From contig OX387202.1 of NCBI GenBank assembly GCA_947561715.1, positions 3,472,001 through 3,536,000 of the forward strand: a DNA stretch of 64,000 bases, read 5' to 3'. Below the pieces are notes generated by a model. It ran no database searches, was not told the origin of the DNA, and saw only the letters and a list, made by a program, of their open reading frames with translations. Of the stretch, positions 10,906-23,940 are shown one piece after another (position 1 is the first letter of the stretch; each line of letters opens with the position of its first letter). The translations under genes and the position numbers were made by a program. Origin of the DNA: Ascidia mentula (Eukaryota; Chordata; Ascidiacea; Phlebobranchia; Ascidiidae).

Positions 10906-13900
10906 GGCATGCGAAATTTTGTTTTATTTCAATGTATTTTAATTACGTCCAATGTTTTAACCAACATTCATTCATTACCGCACGCCACTGTAAAGTTCAC
11001 CTTGTTATGATAGTCGTGTGATTTAATTCGATAAACCCAACTATCGCACACAACAGATATTGATTTTGTCGGATTATTCCACGAATAAGACTGAAATTTC
11101 AGCAAGCAATAGTGTGCCGGGTTTAACAAAGGTAGTTTTCCTAAAAATGGTTTGACCAATTGGAGAGGTATTGAAAGTACTGTAACGGCAAGGTCCGGGG
11201 TCTAAGGTATGTTCGTCATAGAATAAATGTTGCAGCGAGGCTTTTTACCTCTCAAAATGGCAACCTTCACATATACGTAGGGGATCTCTATACCCCTATA
11301 ATCACACAACGCAGTAATGTTTAATGTAAGAATTTTGGACGGCTTTAAGGATTAATGGAAATTAGCTTCTTCAACTATCGTAAACCTCAATGCGTGATGC
11401 ACAAGGAGAACCTTAATTTACTATTTTTATTGCCAAGATACAACCTGCTGGTCGAATGTAATAGGCTAAGGAATAGTACATCGCTTTTATGAGAAAGTTA
11501 GCGCACCACTGTGCAAACAAGAACTTTAACGATTGATTGGTAACTGCGCAACGCCAACCTTTGCGTAGGTTTCTTTACATTATGCTACCTAACAGAGTTC
11601 AAATAGATCGCCCACGCACGTCTGATTAATATTCAACGTAAAGAGACAATCCGGTACTTCTCAGTCTAGAAAGGGTTTACAAATAGCATTCCGAAAAAGG
11701 ACGACGACATTTTTTGTATAAGGTAGTACATGGCGTTTCACACGCACGCATCACAAGAACTTGCAATTAAAATGTCTGCTGGAAAATATGAACATTCAAC
11801 GCAGTTAGGAGTGTACAGTATACCCCTAACTGGCACACAATAACTTGACACAAACAAAATAAAAATAGGTGTATGTAGGTTAACATCACCCATTATTAAC
11901 CGAGGTAGGCTACACAAATGTTGATAGTTTGCTAAAAGGGGAGTTCTTCAAAAAAGTTACAGTCCACGGCTCTATAGCTGCCAAGTCACAAATAGCAACA
12001 AATGATAAAATCTTCTCGAATAAATTATATACAGCTAAGAATAACTGCATGCAAAATCAAATTTCAGCAAGTCAAACCTTTTTATGTTTTCAATTATGTT
12101 GCAAAACAAACGTTAAGTAAAACATATTCGAAATTCTATACGATATCTGAGCACCAATCAAGGGCCTACGCATTTGGACGATTCTGCCTTAACATGACAT
12201 AAAAATTAAGCCTCTGCTTTTTAAACCTTTTTAATTTTTATCTAGTCCTGTACGTTATTCCACGTAGTCTTTGTATCCGTGTAACCTTCTCAATGTTCTC
12301 TGTCATCAGGTGTGAAAGTTTCGAGGGTGGCTAAAATGAAGTTAATGATTCATAGTGTTGGTGGCGCAATGTAGGTATTATTACAGGTAATGGACCTTTA
12401 AAGGTCATTGTGGTTATCATTAAGTAACGAAACATCCCATTGCACAAACATGCTAATAATGTTTGTCGGTTTCCATAAAAACAAACAAAAATTAAATAAA
12501 TAAAGTAACCTATAAGTTTATTATTACTTTACCACGCTTGGTGAACTTTCAAAATAACAAACAGTGACTTTAAACATTACAGAGATTTGAATCCGGGATA
12601 TCTTGGCCGTTTAGGATTTACTTTAGGTCTGATGGTTGAACGTCGTTGTCAATCACTCGCCACCTAAATATTTCTGTGTAACAATGCCGGAAAATTTGGA
12701 TCTCTAGCGCCACATAGTGCTTAACTGAAACAAAGTGATGTCAGCAACCACCTGTGGAAAAAATCGGATAACTCTGTTAATTTTAACTCACGCGAAAATT
12801 TGCATAGTTCTAAAATTAAATCAAAACTGTTTATTCTGGAAGCAATTTACATCCAGTACCACAAACCATCATTGAGCATGGACGACAGCTCTAAACCGCT
12901 TTACCTATTTAACATCTAGGTCCTCACTCAGCTCGACACATCAGAAATGATGACGTCACTGCCAAGAACTCTAGGTACAGTTGCTGTCACGTGATGTATT
13001 TCAGTCGTATTACCAATTTGCACAATTTTTACAATGATCAGCACAATAATTGAGAGAAAGAGCAATTTGTTGACTCTGCAAATAAACCACTCACGCAAAG
13101 ATAAACTCCAGTTTAAAAAAATTTCACTATTTTCACTATTTTCAGTTTTAACCAGTCGACTCAAACTGCCACGGACTCAAACTGCAATCCAAGCAAGAAG
13201 ACATATTTTCTAGAATGCACATAGCTCGAAATGGCATCTCAAATGTTTTTTTTTTCAAATAGAATGCCACACATATAACGTTTTTCCATTTTCTATTTGG
13301 ATGCATAACAATTATAGGCATCGCACAACAAATAATCGCTTATATCGCTGCAACAGTGATCTGATGCGCAAAACAAGTAAAATCGCAAATCATTTAAGGT
13401 CACTATGAACATCGGTCTATAAGCTGCCAGAAACAAACTCGGGGGAATACATGGTATCAGTAAACATTGCGTTGTTTATTGCTGGCATGGGTTAGTACAC
13501 TGAACTCTTTTTATACGGATGTGATTTGGCATCAGTATCGTTTTTTGTTTAACCAACAAGTATTTTGTTTGTTTCTCCGCGTAAATATGCTGTGTGCTAT
13601 AACGTTTTGGAAACAAAGAGCATGCAAGCTTTGCATGGTAAGCTGAAATCTGTCTCTTTATTTCGACCAACGAGGTCTCATCAGTTTAGTAAAGTATGAT
13701 CAGACAGTACCAAATGTTACTTCCAATCCGAAACACAAGCAACACTTATCGAGAGTGCGGTCTAATAGCAGCCTAAAACATTGGAAGAGAGAAAACAACT
13801 TGACCCACGTGACCAAACGCGTCGACTGGTTGCGTTCGAAACAAAACAATTAACGATTCATTCCTCCTCAAATCTCATCATGTCAAATTTAAACGTTCAA

Positions 13901-14626
13901 CAAATGTCAATAACGAAAAGTGGAAAATAAACAACATGTTGCAATTTACATTCAACTTGTGTGCTTTATCTCTGTCCACAACATGAAGCCTCGCTGCATA
14001 GCGGACAAAGCAATTTGGGCTTTGTAAGAAGGGCAGTGCATGGAAAACCAAATTCTAAAAAAAATTTTTCCTTTAACTACAAAACGTTCTATTTACATTA
14101 TTGAGTTGGCTTTTATTTAACCGTGTATGTTTTGTACGCAATCGTTTCCATACTATTTTGTGAAAATTTTCTATCTGTGAAAGCTATTATAGGTAGAAAG
14201 TTCGACATATCTTGTTTATACAAGACGTTAATTGACACGTTCGTTGAGTAGTTTTGCTGTTCCGCCGTTATCTCCGTTGCGCAGATGAAATATCCGCCTT
14301 CAAAAACGACCACCTAAATACCACCCAAAGTAATTGCGTAATATTCAAACTGACCCATATTGTGCGCAGAACTACATAATACGTTCCGGTCGTGTGTTAT
14401 CAATAGATTGTGGACATGATATAGAAAAACACGAATTTGTTTATATTACATTGTTTGATTAATTATCTACACATAAACATAGTTGCGTTACAAGCTGTAA
14501 ATACCAACGACTCACATTTACAAATTTTACATATACGCATACAGGAGTGCACATGCAGTCAAGTAAAAGTAACATTAATAGTAAGTATTCACAACGAACA
14601 AAACAAGGTAATAAAAAAATCCGTTA
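10906..14626. other. Intergenic DNA between PARP-A and PARP-B
   Basis: Most of 10906-13470 shows nothing recognisable. A minus-strand open stretch at 13160-13013 encodes a transmembrane-like segment (LLFLSIIVLIIVKIVQI) and ends at a GTAATA donor in the phase PARP-A needs, but it has no ATG. About 13640-13700 holds a hammerhead-like core. About 13734-14420 is block alpha, the duplicated 3' flank. Confidence 0.5.
13645..13695 (-). ncRNA. Hammerhead ribozyme-like core (diverged)
   Basis: The minus strand reads CTGATGA, then stem II GACC-TCGTT-GGTC, then GAAA, which is the complete conserved core. No good stem III with a GTC-type cleavage triplet or matching stem I was found, so it is probably a relic of the ribozyme-bearing repeat seen at 53704-54440. 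Confidence 0.5.
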
Positions 14627-16357
14627 TCACTGACGGTATGAAATGATGTAAGTGGGATATGCGCTCACATCTTTGAATACAACATACATTTGTGGTGTTT
14701 GTGTGTTGTCCACTGCACTGTGATATGGAACACCCCTACTGTCAGTGGTAAGATATTGCATTTCGCTATTGCCTCGGCAATAATATCCGGTAATAACTTC
14801 GGACAAAAGCATTCTGCAAATGTCATTTCCGTCACTTTTCGCGAAGCTGGCGGAGTAACTGGCTGTCGTTGCAAAGTAAACTCCTTTTCCGTATGCTGTA
14901 CCTAAAACAATTTTGTTTTTTTTACAAAACGGCGCTTTAGTTCGTTTATCGTGTACATTACCGTTGGAGCCGCTGTAACTTCTGTCAAATCCATTCTTGC
15001 AAATTCCCTCAAAAGACTCTTTCGTAGTTCCATGAAATAATTCTTTAGTAACAGGAATATGATTTAGTTGATGACGACGCAACTGTTCCTTCACAAATTG
15101 CTTCTGTACCGAAAATTGGTGAATCAGTCGCAAATTTTGTACTCGTTCGATCTGTTGAAAACATAAAACAAAAATCGTCTATCGGTTTTACTTCAGATTT
15201 TTTTTGTATTTTGTAACAAAAGCGCACTTTGATAATAGTTTGGGATGCGGAAAATCGAAATTTTGTCATAACACGATGAAACTCCGGTGATCCATTATAC
15301 AAGGTCACAAGTTTCATCGATTGTCCACGCTCCATTGGCCACCAGATACTTGGAACACCTTACAAATAATTTTATGTTAATTAAAATCAATTTAAAAGTT
15401 TAAACATTAAATAATTACCTTCCTGTTCATGGGAAACTTTATCTTCCTGTTGTTGTAGTTCCAACTCATGTTGCACCAAAATCAGACGAATTTCTTCTTC
15501 ATGCTTGGACCTCAAAAAGTCAATTTCGCATTTGAACTCTGTCTGCAGTGTTTCCATAGTGGCAGTTTGTGAGTCCAGCTTCCCTTGTAAATGTGTCACT
15601 ACTTGTAATTGTTTTTCACTTTCTCGTGTTTCTTTTTCCTTTTGCTTCGAATGTACCATATATTGGGCATGCTGGACAAGCAATTGTTGTTGTGAGTATT
15701 TGTTTTCTAACATTTGTATCTTGCTTTCATATTTCTGCACAATTTCTTGTTGCTCTTGAATTCGTATTTTTAATGTTCTTTGTTGACCAAACAATTGGTG
15801 TTCCATCGTTTGTATTTGGTTTAAACAATTATCGATTGTTTCTTTCTGAAATTGAACTTCACTTCTTAGTTGTTGTACCTGATCCTCGTGCCAATTTTGC
15901 AGATTAGAACGTTCATTTTCAAACTTTTTTATTTCATTTTCCAATTTCTCTTTCGTTTCATTTTGAAGTTGAATTTCACTTTTCAGTTGTTTTGACTCAA
16001 GCTCGTAGTGTATTTGCTGTTGCAAAAGTTTACTTTCCAATTTTTGTTCCTTGATTAAAGACTTCTGTATCGTTTCATTTTGAAGTTGAAGTTCTCTTCT
16101 ATGTTGTTGTGACTCAAGTTCGTACTGTTCCTGTTGTTGCAAAAGTTTACTTTCCAAGTTTTCTTCTTTCATTAAAAACTTCTTCATTATTTGATTCTGA
16201 ATTTGATTTTCGGTTTTCAATTCTTTCAATTCTTTCAACTCTTCCTCGTACAATTCTTGTGTTCTAAATTTTATCCTTATGTCACTCAGCAACTGCTGCC
16301 GTTCTATTTCCCATTCAAGTTGTTTTTCTTTGAAATATTCTTCGTTTCGTAGTTCTT
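14627..16357 (-). CDS. PARP-B: coiled-coil mono-ADP-ribosyltransferase, the open paralog
   Basis: Minus-strand exons are coil 16357-15419, linker 15358-15228 and PARP 15151-14627. Phases agree and there are no internal stops, giving about 530 residues. The coil (about 313 residues) begins EELRNEEYFKEKQLEWEIER and carries two copies of the 39-residue repeat. The linker (VPSIWWPMERG...QTIIK) and IERVQN match the segment before the catalytic domain in PARP14/15-type enzymes. The catalytic part has FHGT, YGKGVYFATTASYS and AYPTYIISY; the Ile at the third triad position suggests mono- rather than poly-ADP-ribosylation. The coil exon starts in phase 2, so an upstream exon is expected. The membrane-anchor exon of E and F is not found at the equivalent place (about 16700), where a SINE-containing segment lies instead. 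Confidence 0.82.
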
Positions 16358-16499
16358 CTGTAAAATCAAAGTATCTTATAGAAAAATAAATAAGCCGCTA
16401 CGTTTTCATAACCTGTAAAAATACGAATTGTAATCAGACTCGTACGTCCCGATTCTCCATCGACCCACTGGACAGAACCCAACTGAGCGATCATAGCTA

Positions 16500-16600
16500 T
16501 CGTATCGAGATAACTAAGTCCCGTAGCCCAGAGCGGTGGGTCTGGTAAACCTAAGGTTTTGAGTTCAAACCTGACGCTGAGCTTATTTTTTGTTAAGAAG
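16500..16600 (+). repeat. tRNA-like SINE relic upstream of PARP-B
   Basis: A tRNA-like stretch runs from GTAGCCCAGAGCGG (A-box-like) to GAGTTCAAACC (B-box-like). It sits where the E and F paralogs have their anchor exon and adjoining intron. No target duplication was identified. Confidence 0.5.
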
Positions 16601-16849
16601 TCCATGAGTCTTTTATAGTAACAGCCGCTCCAATGAAAAATAATTAATTTGGTCAAGGAATAACCCAACCCTTTCAGCAGAAACATTGCAACCCGCTCTG
16701 CGAAGAAGAATTATGACGATAAATTGGTAACTGCGCATCTATACGTTCAACCACAACTACCTCAAGGTAGGTTGCGTTACTTTGGACTGCTCAAACGTGC
16801 TTTGTATGTTAAATCTCTGCCTCTGTCTGATAGAACTGACTCTCAGTTG

Positions 16850-17560
16850 TTCAGTCTCTCTGCTGACCAAAAACATTCTGATTTTAATTTGCCGAAACCA
16901 CAGTGTACCAAGACCTGGATTTATGTTATTGAACAGTCATCAGAAGTCCGCATTTGATGCACACGTGATTACTTTGGAACTGTATTGATGAACGTCACAT
17001 TTGTCAATGTGCGACTAACACCGTTTTTCAAGAATGTTTAGAGCAAGATGTTAGAATAGTTTTATTATCCTGTTATGCCCTTGCTTATGGTTGGTTAGTT
17101 TTTATACATTTGTAGGTATGTAACTTGACTGCCTTTCAATAGGAAACCAGGTTAGTACAAAACTTTTAGCTGACAGTCGTCAAAAACAAACCGTTGCCTC
17201 CTGCAATACTTTCCAATCTTACTGCAATTATTTATCGACAAAGGTTACACCGTAGTTCCTCAGTCAAGTCTTAACTAACAGTAGACAGGAATTTGTTTGC
17301 GAAGCTCAAAACCTTTTTCTCGTATTTGTTGAACCAAAAGCTGCACTCGTTACGCATGGTTTGTCTTCAACGATTCAGTAAATTTTGTGTTTCGTCTCAA
17401 AAAAAGGTAATCTGTTGGGAACCCAACGGACCGACGTTGACCGAAATGTACCACAAAGTAGATACCCCTGTGTTTCTTAGTTCAAAACCTAGTCCAGCAT
17501 TGTAGTCACTAGCTGCACTGCTAAAACCTTAAAGGTCGAAAGAGTGTATGCACCACTGTA
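16850..17560 (+). repeat. Flanking block beta, copy 1 (upstream of PARP-B)
   Basis: It is homologous to about 28660-29400 and 34680-35400. All three share 'aatttgccgaaaccacag', 'tatcgacaaaggttacaccg', 'acgcatggtttg' and 'ccgacgttgacc'. The last part resembles the ribozyme repeat at 53704-54440, including a decayed core at 17508-17534 (CTGCTAA then ACCTTAAAGGT then CGAAA). It is probably an upstream flank duplicated with the PARP genes. Confidence 0.7.
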
Positions 17561-17739
17561 TGCAATCCACTAAGTACTGCAGTTACGAAACGAATATTTT
17601 TGTTAAAACGTAAGTGTAAGTTTAAAAGGTAATTGTTTGCTTTCCTGAACACGATGCAGTAAATCAATATATCAAAACTATTCAGCTTCTCCTTTGAACA
17701 AACGATATCACCACTGGTTGAAGGTTACAGTACTGCTCA

Positions 17740-18330
17740 ACCGCGACCCTTCATGCGTCAGTTATTTGGTTGCATTCGTAGCAAAACACTTGGCGATTAC
17801 TTTTTCGTTTTGAGATACGGTCTTTGCATGTCACGCTTTTACTTCTTGGATTTTTTTTATGTAAAACCTTGCATTCAACTTGCGCGCTTGGGTTTCCAGA
17901 ACCGGTCGTAAAACATGCGCTGCCCAGTTCATATCTCATCTCATGAGGCTGCAAGCAATGTCATCGTCCTTTTTTTGTATAGTCCAAGTTGCTCGCCGCA
18001 AGCCAGACGAAGTGATTTAGGCTTTGTAAGACAATTCTTAAAAATAATATTTTTTCGCCAAGTTCTAATTTTTTATGAAATCATTCAACTTTAAAAGGAC
18101 CTATTTAAAAAATTTAAACAGAACATTTCGTCAAGCAAAATATTTCCTCAATATATGTAGCGATTTTCTGGCCCTGCTAATTCATGAATTATTTTGCATC
18201 TGTGGAAGCTATTGTAAGTCGAAAATTCGACATAACTTGTTCAGACAAGACATGAATTGACTTGTTCTTTGAGAGGTTTGATTTTTCCGAAGTCAGCTCC
18301 GCCGAGCAGGGGAAATATTAATAAAAATAG
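17740..18330. repeat. Flanking block alpha, third copy
   Basis: This stretch matches 7545-8080 ('gagatacggtctttgcatgt', 'gtcgtaaaacatgcgctgcc', 'gacttgttctttgaga'). It shows that the duplicated unit extends past the genes. No coding potential is seen. Confidence 0.65.
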
Positions 18331-18349
18331 CTGTTGTCAGGACTTTAAC

Positions 18350-19727
18350 TCTTAAAAGGTTGAGTAAACTCCTGGGACGTCAAATATGCCATAACCAGAC
18401 AAAGGTTATAATATTGGTTGGCAGTCGTACCTTTGTAACCCCATATTCGAGGTGACAGTTGCAGGGGACTACGTTTCACGCATGTGGTTGTACAAATATT
18501 TAAATAGAAGTAACTACGTCGATTCCAGTAACCTTCCAGTGCTTCCTTTTATTTAGAGTGCGATGACAAAACTCTTTCTTTCTTCTTTACGGCGAGTTAT
18601 AAAGCAATTATATTTTACTCCGTGGTTAAGGGAAGTTAAAGTACACGACTTCCCCGTTTTCTACATAACATTTTGCTTTCCAATACGCAATGCACTATAT
18701 CAAATAAAATATCACACTGACACTGACCGTCTATCCCTCTCACTGAGATATTTTGAATACCTAAAACGACAGGACATATCCTTTGGTACCACTCAGCAAA
18801 CAAGCTGATTCCAGTTGTCTGAATGACATTTTTTCGCTCATTTATAAGTAATTGATAGAATGTGTAAATAATCTTACCTGGCAATTTACTGTGCACTAAC
18901 TTTAGTCACAGTTCACAAGTGTTGCAACAAGACAACCATCACAATATGTACAGTAACATGTTGAAGACTCAACACCGCATTTCACTTATTTCATTTCGTT
19001 TGCGTGCAGATCAAAATCCTTCGGCTGAAAACTAACTACTCTTTGTCCAAAAGCTCAACAAAATAAACGAGAAAACAAATAACAAAACTTTCTGCTGCCA
19101 CAGGTAAATAAACATTTTTTCTCACGTAGTGTTTAACCTGTAATACCCAATTTCTTAGGACCTTTAGTACTCTGGTATTAAATCACATTTTTATAATTCT
19201 ATCTTTCTAGGACACCACATGTTGCTTTTTTCTAACACCTTGGGGCACCCTAAAACAAATTTCGCATGTTTTATCCAAATAACTCCTATTTAGGGAATTT
19301 GTATCCACCGTAAGACGGCAAGGTGTATATGCTTGCTTTGCTTCCACCACCAGAAAGAACGCCAGTCGTTCGCCTTTTTTGCGTATCGTTAATCAACGAA
19401 GCGTCAAAATCAAGAAACAAGCTGTCTTGGTGGTGGTTAATCCGATGACTTTGGAGATCAAAAACGAAAGTAAACCAAAATGCATCCGACAGATAAACGA
19501 TATTCGCCACCAATGATGAAGTTGGGACGACAACGGTTAGTTCTGACTTTCAACAACAAGATGAGCCTGACTGTTACAAACCTGTGCATCATCAGCTCAT
19601 TCAAACACAAGAATAAAATGATGTAAAAAACGTCGGATAAACGACAACAATAAATAAAAAGACTTGATTTGCAAAGATATCCAGGTTAAAACTAGCACCA
19701 AAACCTACTAACTTCATTTGATTCTGC
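18350..19727. repeat. Flanking block gamma, copy 1, interrupted
   Basis: About 18350-18585 and 19290-19727 match 32338-33060 upstream and downstream of one break. Shared landmarks are 'taatattggttggcagtcgt' and 'gtatccaccgtaagacggca'. The 18590-19290 portion is extra here and unrecognised. A relic core (CTGATGATGCACAGG on the minus strand) lies near 19590, like the ends of the Penelope-like elements. Confidence 0.6.
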
Positions 19728-20814
19728 TTATTGATAATATGACATGATGTAGGAGGGGTAAGCGCTCACGTCTTTAAATATGACGTATATATGTGGTGTT
19801 TGTATTTTGTTCACCGCACTGTGATAAGGTGCACCTCCCCTTCCAGTTTTAAGATATTTCATGTCTTTGTGACCCAAGCAGTAATGTCCGGTAATTACTT
19901 CGGAGCAAAAAATTTTCTAAATGCCATTTTTGTTCTGCTCAGCGTATCTATGTGAGTAACTGGCTGCCGTGGCGAAATAAACTCCTTTTCCATAGACAGT
20001 ACCTGGAAAGAATTGGTTTAATCTTGCAATACCAGCAGTGTTCGTTATATTACCGTTGTAACCGCTGTAACTTCTGTCAAATCCATTTTTGCAAATATCC
20101 TTTAGAGCTTCCTTTGTAGTTCCGTGAAACAATTCTTTTGTCACCGCAATATGATCCATGTGATGACGATGCAACTGTTCCTTCACAAATTGCTTCTGCA
20201 TCGTAAACTGGTGGAATAATCTACTATTCTGTACTCGTTCAATCTGGAAAGCAAAATATTTATAGCTGATATTTGTTTAAATTGGTATAATTTCAAATTG
20301 ACTTGATTGGTACCTTGACAATTTTGTGTTGAGAACAAAACAGAAATTTATTACCAACATGATGAAATTGTGAGGATGCCTCATCCAACATCACAATATG
20401 TAATGCTTTGTCACGCTTCATTGAGCACCAGTTACTTGGAACATCTTACAAAAATATCAAAACGTTTTCTGCTGATGCTTGGTACAAATAGAAAAGTTTT
20501 AAACTTACCTAATTCTTTTTCACTCAAAGCCACATCCTTCACTTCTAATTCAATCTTATGCTGCAATGTGAGTAACTGTATTTGTTCCTCATGTTTAAGT
20601 CCCATGAAGCAGAGTTCACATTCAAGCTCTTCCTGTATAATGGCTACTTGCGAATCCAAAGACAAATCTTTCATTACATTTTCTACTTCTTCTTCGTATT
20701 TTTGTTTCGAGTTATTCCTTTTTGTATCCGCAGCTCACTCTGCAACTGCTGGCGTTCAATTTCCCATTCAAGCTCTCTTTGCCTGAAAAACTTCTTGTCT
20801 TGTGTTTCTGGGAA
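19728..20814 (-). pseudogene. PARP-C: coiled-coil PARP, disrupted
   Basis: The minus strand carries a short coil exon (about 20808-20508, beginning ETQDKKFFRQRELEWEIER), an open linker exon (about 20450-20315, VPSNWCSMKRD...) and a PARP exon (20248-19728). The PARP exon has FHGT and YGKGVYFATAASYS, then TAG at 19917-19919 where paralogs have Arg (GIRRMF). Sequence after the stop still aligns to the end (AYPSYIMSYYQ). The coil has lost about 32 bases near 20705 relative to E, shifting the frame. Two independent lesions make a working enzyme unlikely. The coil-linker donor is a normal GTAAGT. Confidence 0.75.
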
Positions 20815-22763
20815 AACAAAATTGTAATGCAGAAAACATTAAATCTGGGATCTCTGCAGCACAACGTCATGTAGCGAATTAATTTAATATTTACAATAAC
20901 GTTCGCAGTATCGTTGGTGTGGAAGCGAATGACGCTACCCAGGTAAAAATATACAAAACATCTACGTACAGAGCTAATCAATATATTACATCACAGAGTG
21001 GTATAAAATCTCAAAGTTGTAAGGGAAAATAATCAAAATAAATGGGCCGCGCCAGTAAATATTTTGATTTAAAAACATTGCTCATTATAAATTCTCGTTC
21101 AATCTGTTAAAAAGATTAAACAAAAATTAATTACTTTTGAGAGTGGCCCGCCTGCAATTTGAACATTTTCAAAACTACAGCCTACAACTTTTGTAAATTA
21201 AAATGATTTTTTTGCCGCCGTACATCAACAAATTACAGGATTTACTTTACTTCCTTTAGTCAAGTCTGAACTAAAAAAACAAATCTATCAAATTAATGAT
21301 TAAAACTAGACTGCATTACAAGTACTTTCCAAATAATAGCCGTTGTCAGTCTGTGACGTTTTCAATCGCCGGTGCATTTACAAACAGCTTACATATAAAA
21401 TCGGTTATTTTTCTTGATTATGGAAGTTACTTTGTTTTGACGCAACAGCTTGTAACGAACCAAGAGGCTGCACCAGACCAAATGAAAATAAGTCAAGATA
21501 GCAAAATATCTTTGGCGCCCACTAACGCCCGATTACAACTCTATTAAACATTACCACTTTACGACTCCTTCTTAATTCTTCACAAGATAATTTTGCGGAT
21601 TTCGGACACAATCATTAGCTTTCCCTTCCACAATTTTATAATTTGAACAAAGTCACAACATTTTCTACTAAATAACCCTTTAAAATAATTAGCATAGTGT
21701 TGTGATCATTGAAGTGTAACATTTTTCGTACCCTGTATCGTATGATTTCGCACCCTGTATACATTCCAACGTTGATTGCATAAGAATGTGATTAACCGCC
21801 TTCCCTATAAAACCACGGTTGTATTACCCAATGGACAGTCTTAAATTGTGCGTGCTATTGCTTGATGTTTCTATCGAATACAAGAATACAACACATAGAT
21901 ATTTGCTGAATGTTTTGTAAGCAAGTAAAACTAAAGATTATCTTGAAAGGTTCGTTATGTCCCGTTTTATCAGTTAAATCATAATCCTTCGCGGCAAAGA
22001 AACATGATGTTTAAAACCGGCAGAGTCCTGACCGTTATAACCTTCATAGTCCCATAGATAACAGAAGACCTGTAGCGAACATTGTCATGTTCATCCGTCT
22101 GACGCATTTGTTTTCGAACTCCAACCCCATCCTGCACCGAGGCAGTTTTTTTCTGGCGTTTTTACACTTCAGTGATTAACGATTCGCGTAAAAGGCGAAC
22201 GGATGGCGACAAACCTGACCCACTTTAGGCTCATGGTGTTAGAAAATGCTAATTTTATGTTGGTCTTAAAAACAATATCAGGTTAAAATGTTTTGCTACG
22301 AGTAACAACAGGGTCAAAAGAAATCAGGGCCTGATAGAAAAGCGAATGATAAACCCATCACACAAACACTTCAATTGGAATTTCACTCACATTCCTAACA
22401 AAACACGGTAACATTTTTCTTCTCATGTATATTTGCGTTATTACTACATACAAGTGCAAGCTACAAATTACAACAATGCATATTTACAAAATTCGTGTTT
22501 GAAATGTACAACTGCCCAACACACAAATCAATGCTGTTATTGGTTAAATACCTGTTTTACACTAATATTGATAAAAGATATACGAAAGAAACACGCCCTT
22601 TGAAATACGTATATTGTGAATTTTTGTGCTGTCTACGCACAATGAAATACAAGACCTAATCTTCCGCACTTGAAATTTTCACTCAAGCAGTAGCAAGTGT
22701 TGATACTTAAATACCGCGAAAGCCGCTAAAAAAGCAAGTTGGAATCGATCTCTTAGACAATTT
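20815..22763. other. Upstream flank of PARP-C and spacer to D
   Basis: About 20830-21090 matches the upstream segments of E (27620-28320, once its LTR is removed) and F (34080-34320). The anchor exon expected further up is not found. About 22085-22240 is an inverted relic of a dispersed repeat also seen at 19300, 25200 and 32600. The rest is unrecognised. Confidence 0.5.
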
Positions 22764-23545
22764 CTATTCCTTCTCATGTAGTTCCAACTCATGTTTAAGC
22801 TGTAGCAACTGTATTTCTTCCTCGTGCTTAAACTTCACAAAGTCGAGTTCACATTTGTGCTCCTGCTGTAGAGTTTCCTGGCTTGTTGCCTGTGATTCCA
22901 ATTCTTTGTGAATACGTTTCAAAAATTTGTTTTCACGATTTTTTTTCTCTTTTTCCATCTGCTGCAAATACTTTTCATATTGGGTTTGTTGGTGAACCAA
23001 TTGATCCAAGTGTTTTTTTTTTAACTTTTGTATCTCGTTTACGTATTTTCTCACTTTTTCTTCAAATTTGTGGTTTTCACTTCTTAGATATCGTATCTTT
23101 ACCGCGTTCTGATTATGTTGTACAATGTTTTCAATTTGTAATTCCTTTATCTCATCTTCCAGATCCTTTAATGTTTCTTTTTGTTTTTCGTTATTTCTTT
23201 TTAGTTGTTGTACCTCTTTTATATACCGCATGTTGTCCATGTGTTCATTGAAATGCTTTTCTTTTACAATTTCCAACTTTCTTAAACGTTTTTGCAATTT
23301 TTCTTGACAAGCATTCTTTTCCATTTTTAGATGTTGTAACTTTGCCTGATCTTGTCGTCTTAGTTGTGTTGAATTTTTTTTTAAATGTTGAATTTCTTTT
23401 TCCCAATTTTGTATTTCGTCCTTGTGTGCATGTTGAATGCAACGAGTTTTTTCTTTTTGGATTTCCAGCTCTCTCTCCAACTCCTGACGCCTAATTTCCC
23501 ACTGCAGTTCTTTCTGTTTGAGTTTTTCAAGGTCAGAGGGTTTAC
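22764..23545 (-). CDS. PARP-array paralog D: coiled-coil protein without a PARP domain
   Basis: One exon of 782 bases starts after a CCACAG acceptor in the same phase as the other coil exons and runs to a stop, giving about 259 residues after the joined codon. It opens SDLEKLKQKELQWEIRRQEL, homologous to the DKKFFRQRELEWEIERQQL start of C, E and F. It closes EHKCELDFVKFKHEEEIQLL, homologous to the coil end of A and B, and then stops (HEKE) where the others have a splice donor. It is Glu/Lys/Gln-rich heptad coil throughout. No linker or PARP exon lies downstream before gene C. An upstream first exon is expected but was not found. It may be a truncated paralog or a coil-only partner. Confidence 0.65.
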
Positions 23546-23940
23546 CTGTGGATTCGAATTTACGTTTTGAAAAATTAAACTACATTATGATAATGTCAAT
23601 ACCAGTCGTTACCAGGTTTGCCTTGTCTAAAATATGTGAAGACACTTGAAATGAAACCCCAGAACCAGCGTGCGTAGATATAATAAACTGGTCTGACTTG
23701 CGCCAAATCTGAAAACACACTTGCGACGAAACCACATATCCATGACACAATATGACTCAGCATGTTTATACTTGTGTTATAACTTAATTATCAAGCTAAA
23801 TTTGTCCTAGACTAGAGCAAATGTAAAAAAAAATTACATTGTCATATGTTTTTGTCGTAGTATATACTCATATATTATCCTAAACGCGGACAAAATGAGG
23901 TGCCTTGGTTGACGATTCAAGCTATTGCGTAAGCTGATGG

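Noticed and set aside
12541-12660. tRNA-like B box (ggatttgaatccgggat type)
   Set aside because: No matching A box or cloverleaf was found.
13013-13164. First anchor exon of PARP-A
   Set aside because: It has a hydrophobic segment and a suitable donor, but no ATG in frame and no similarity to the E/F anchor exon.
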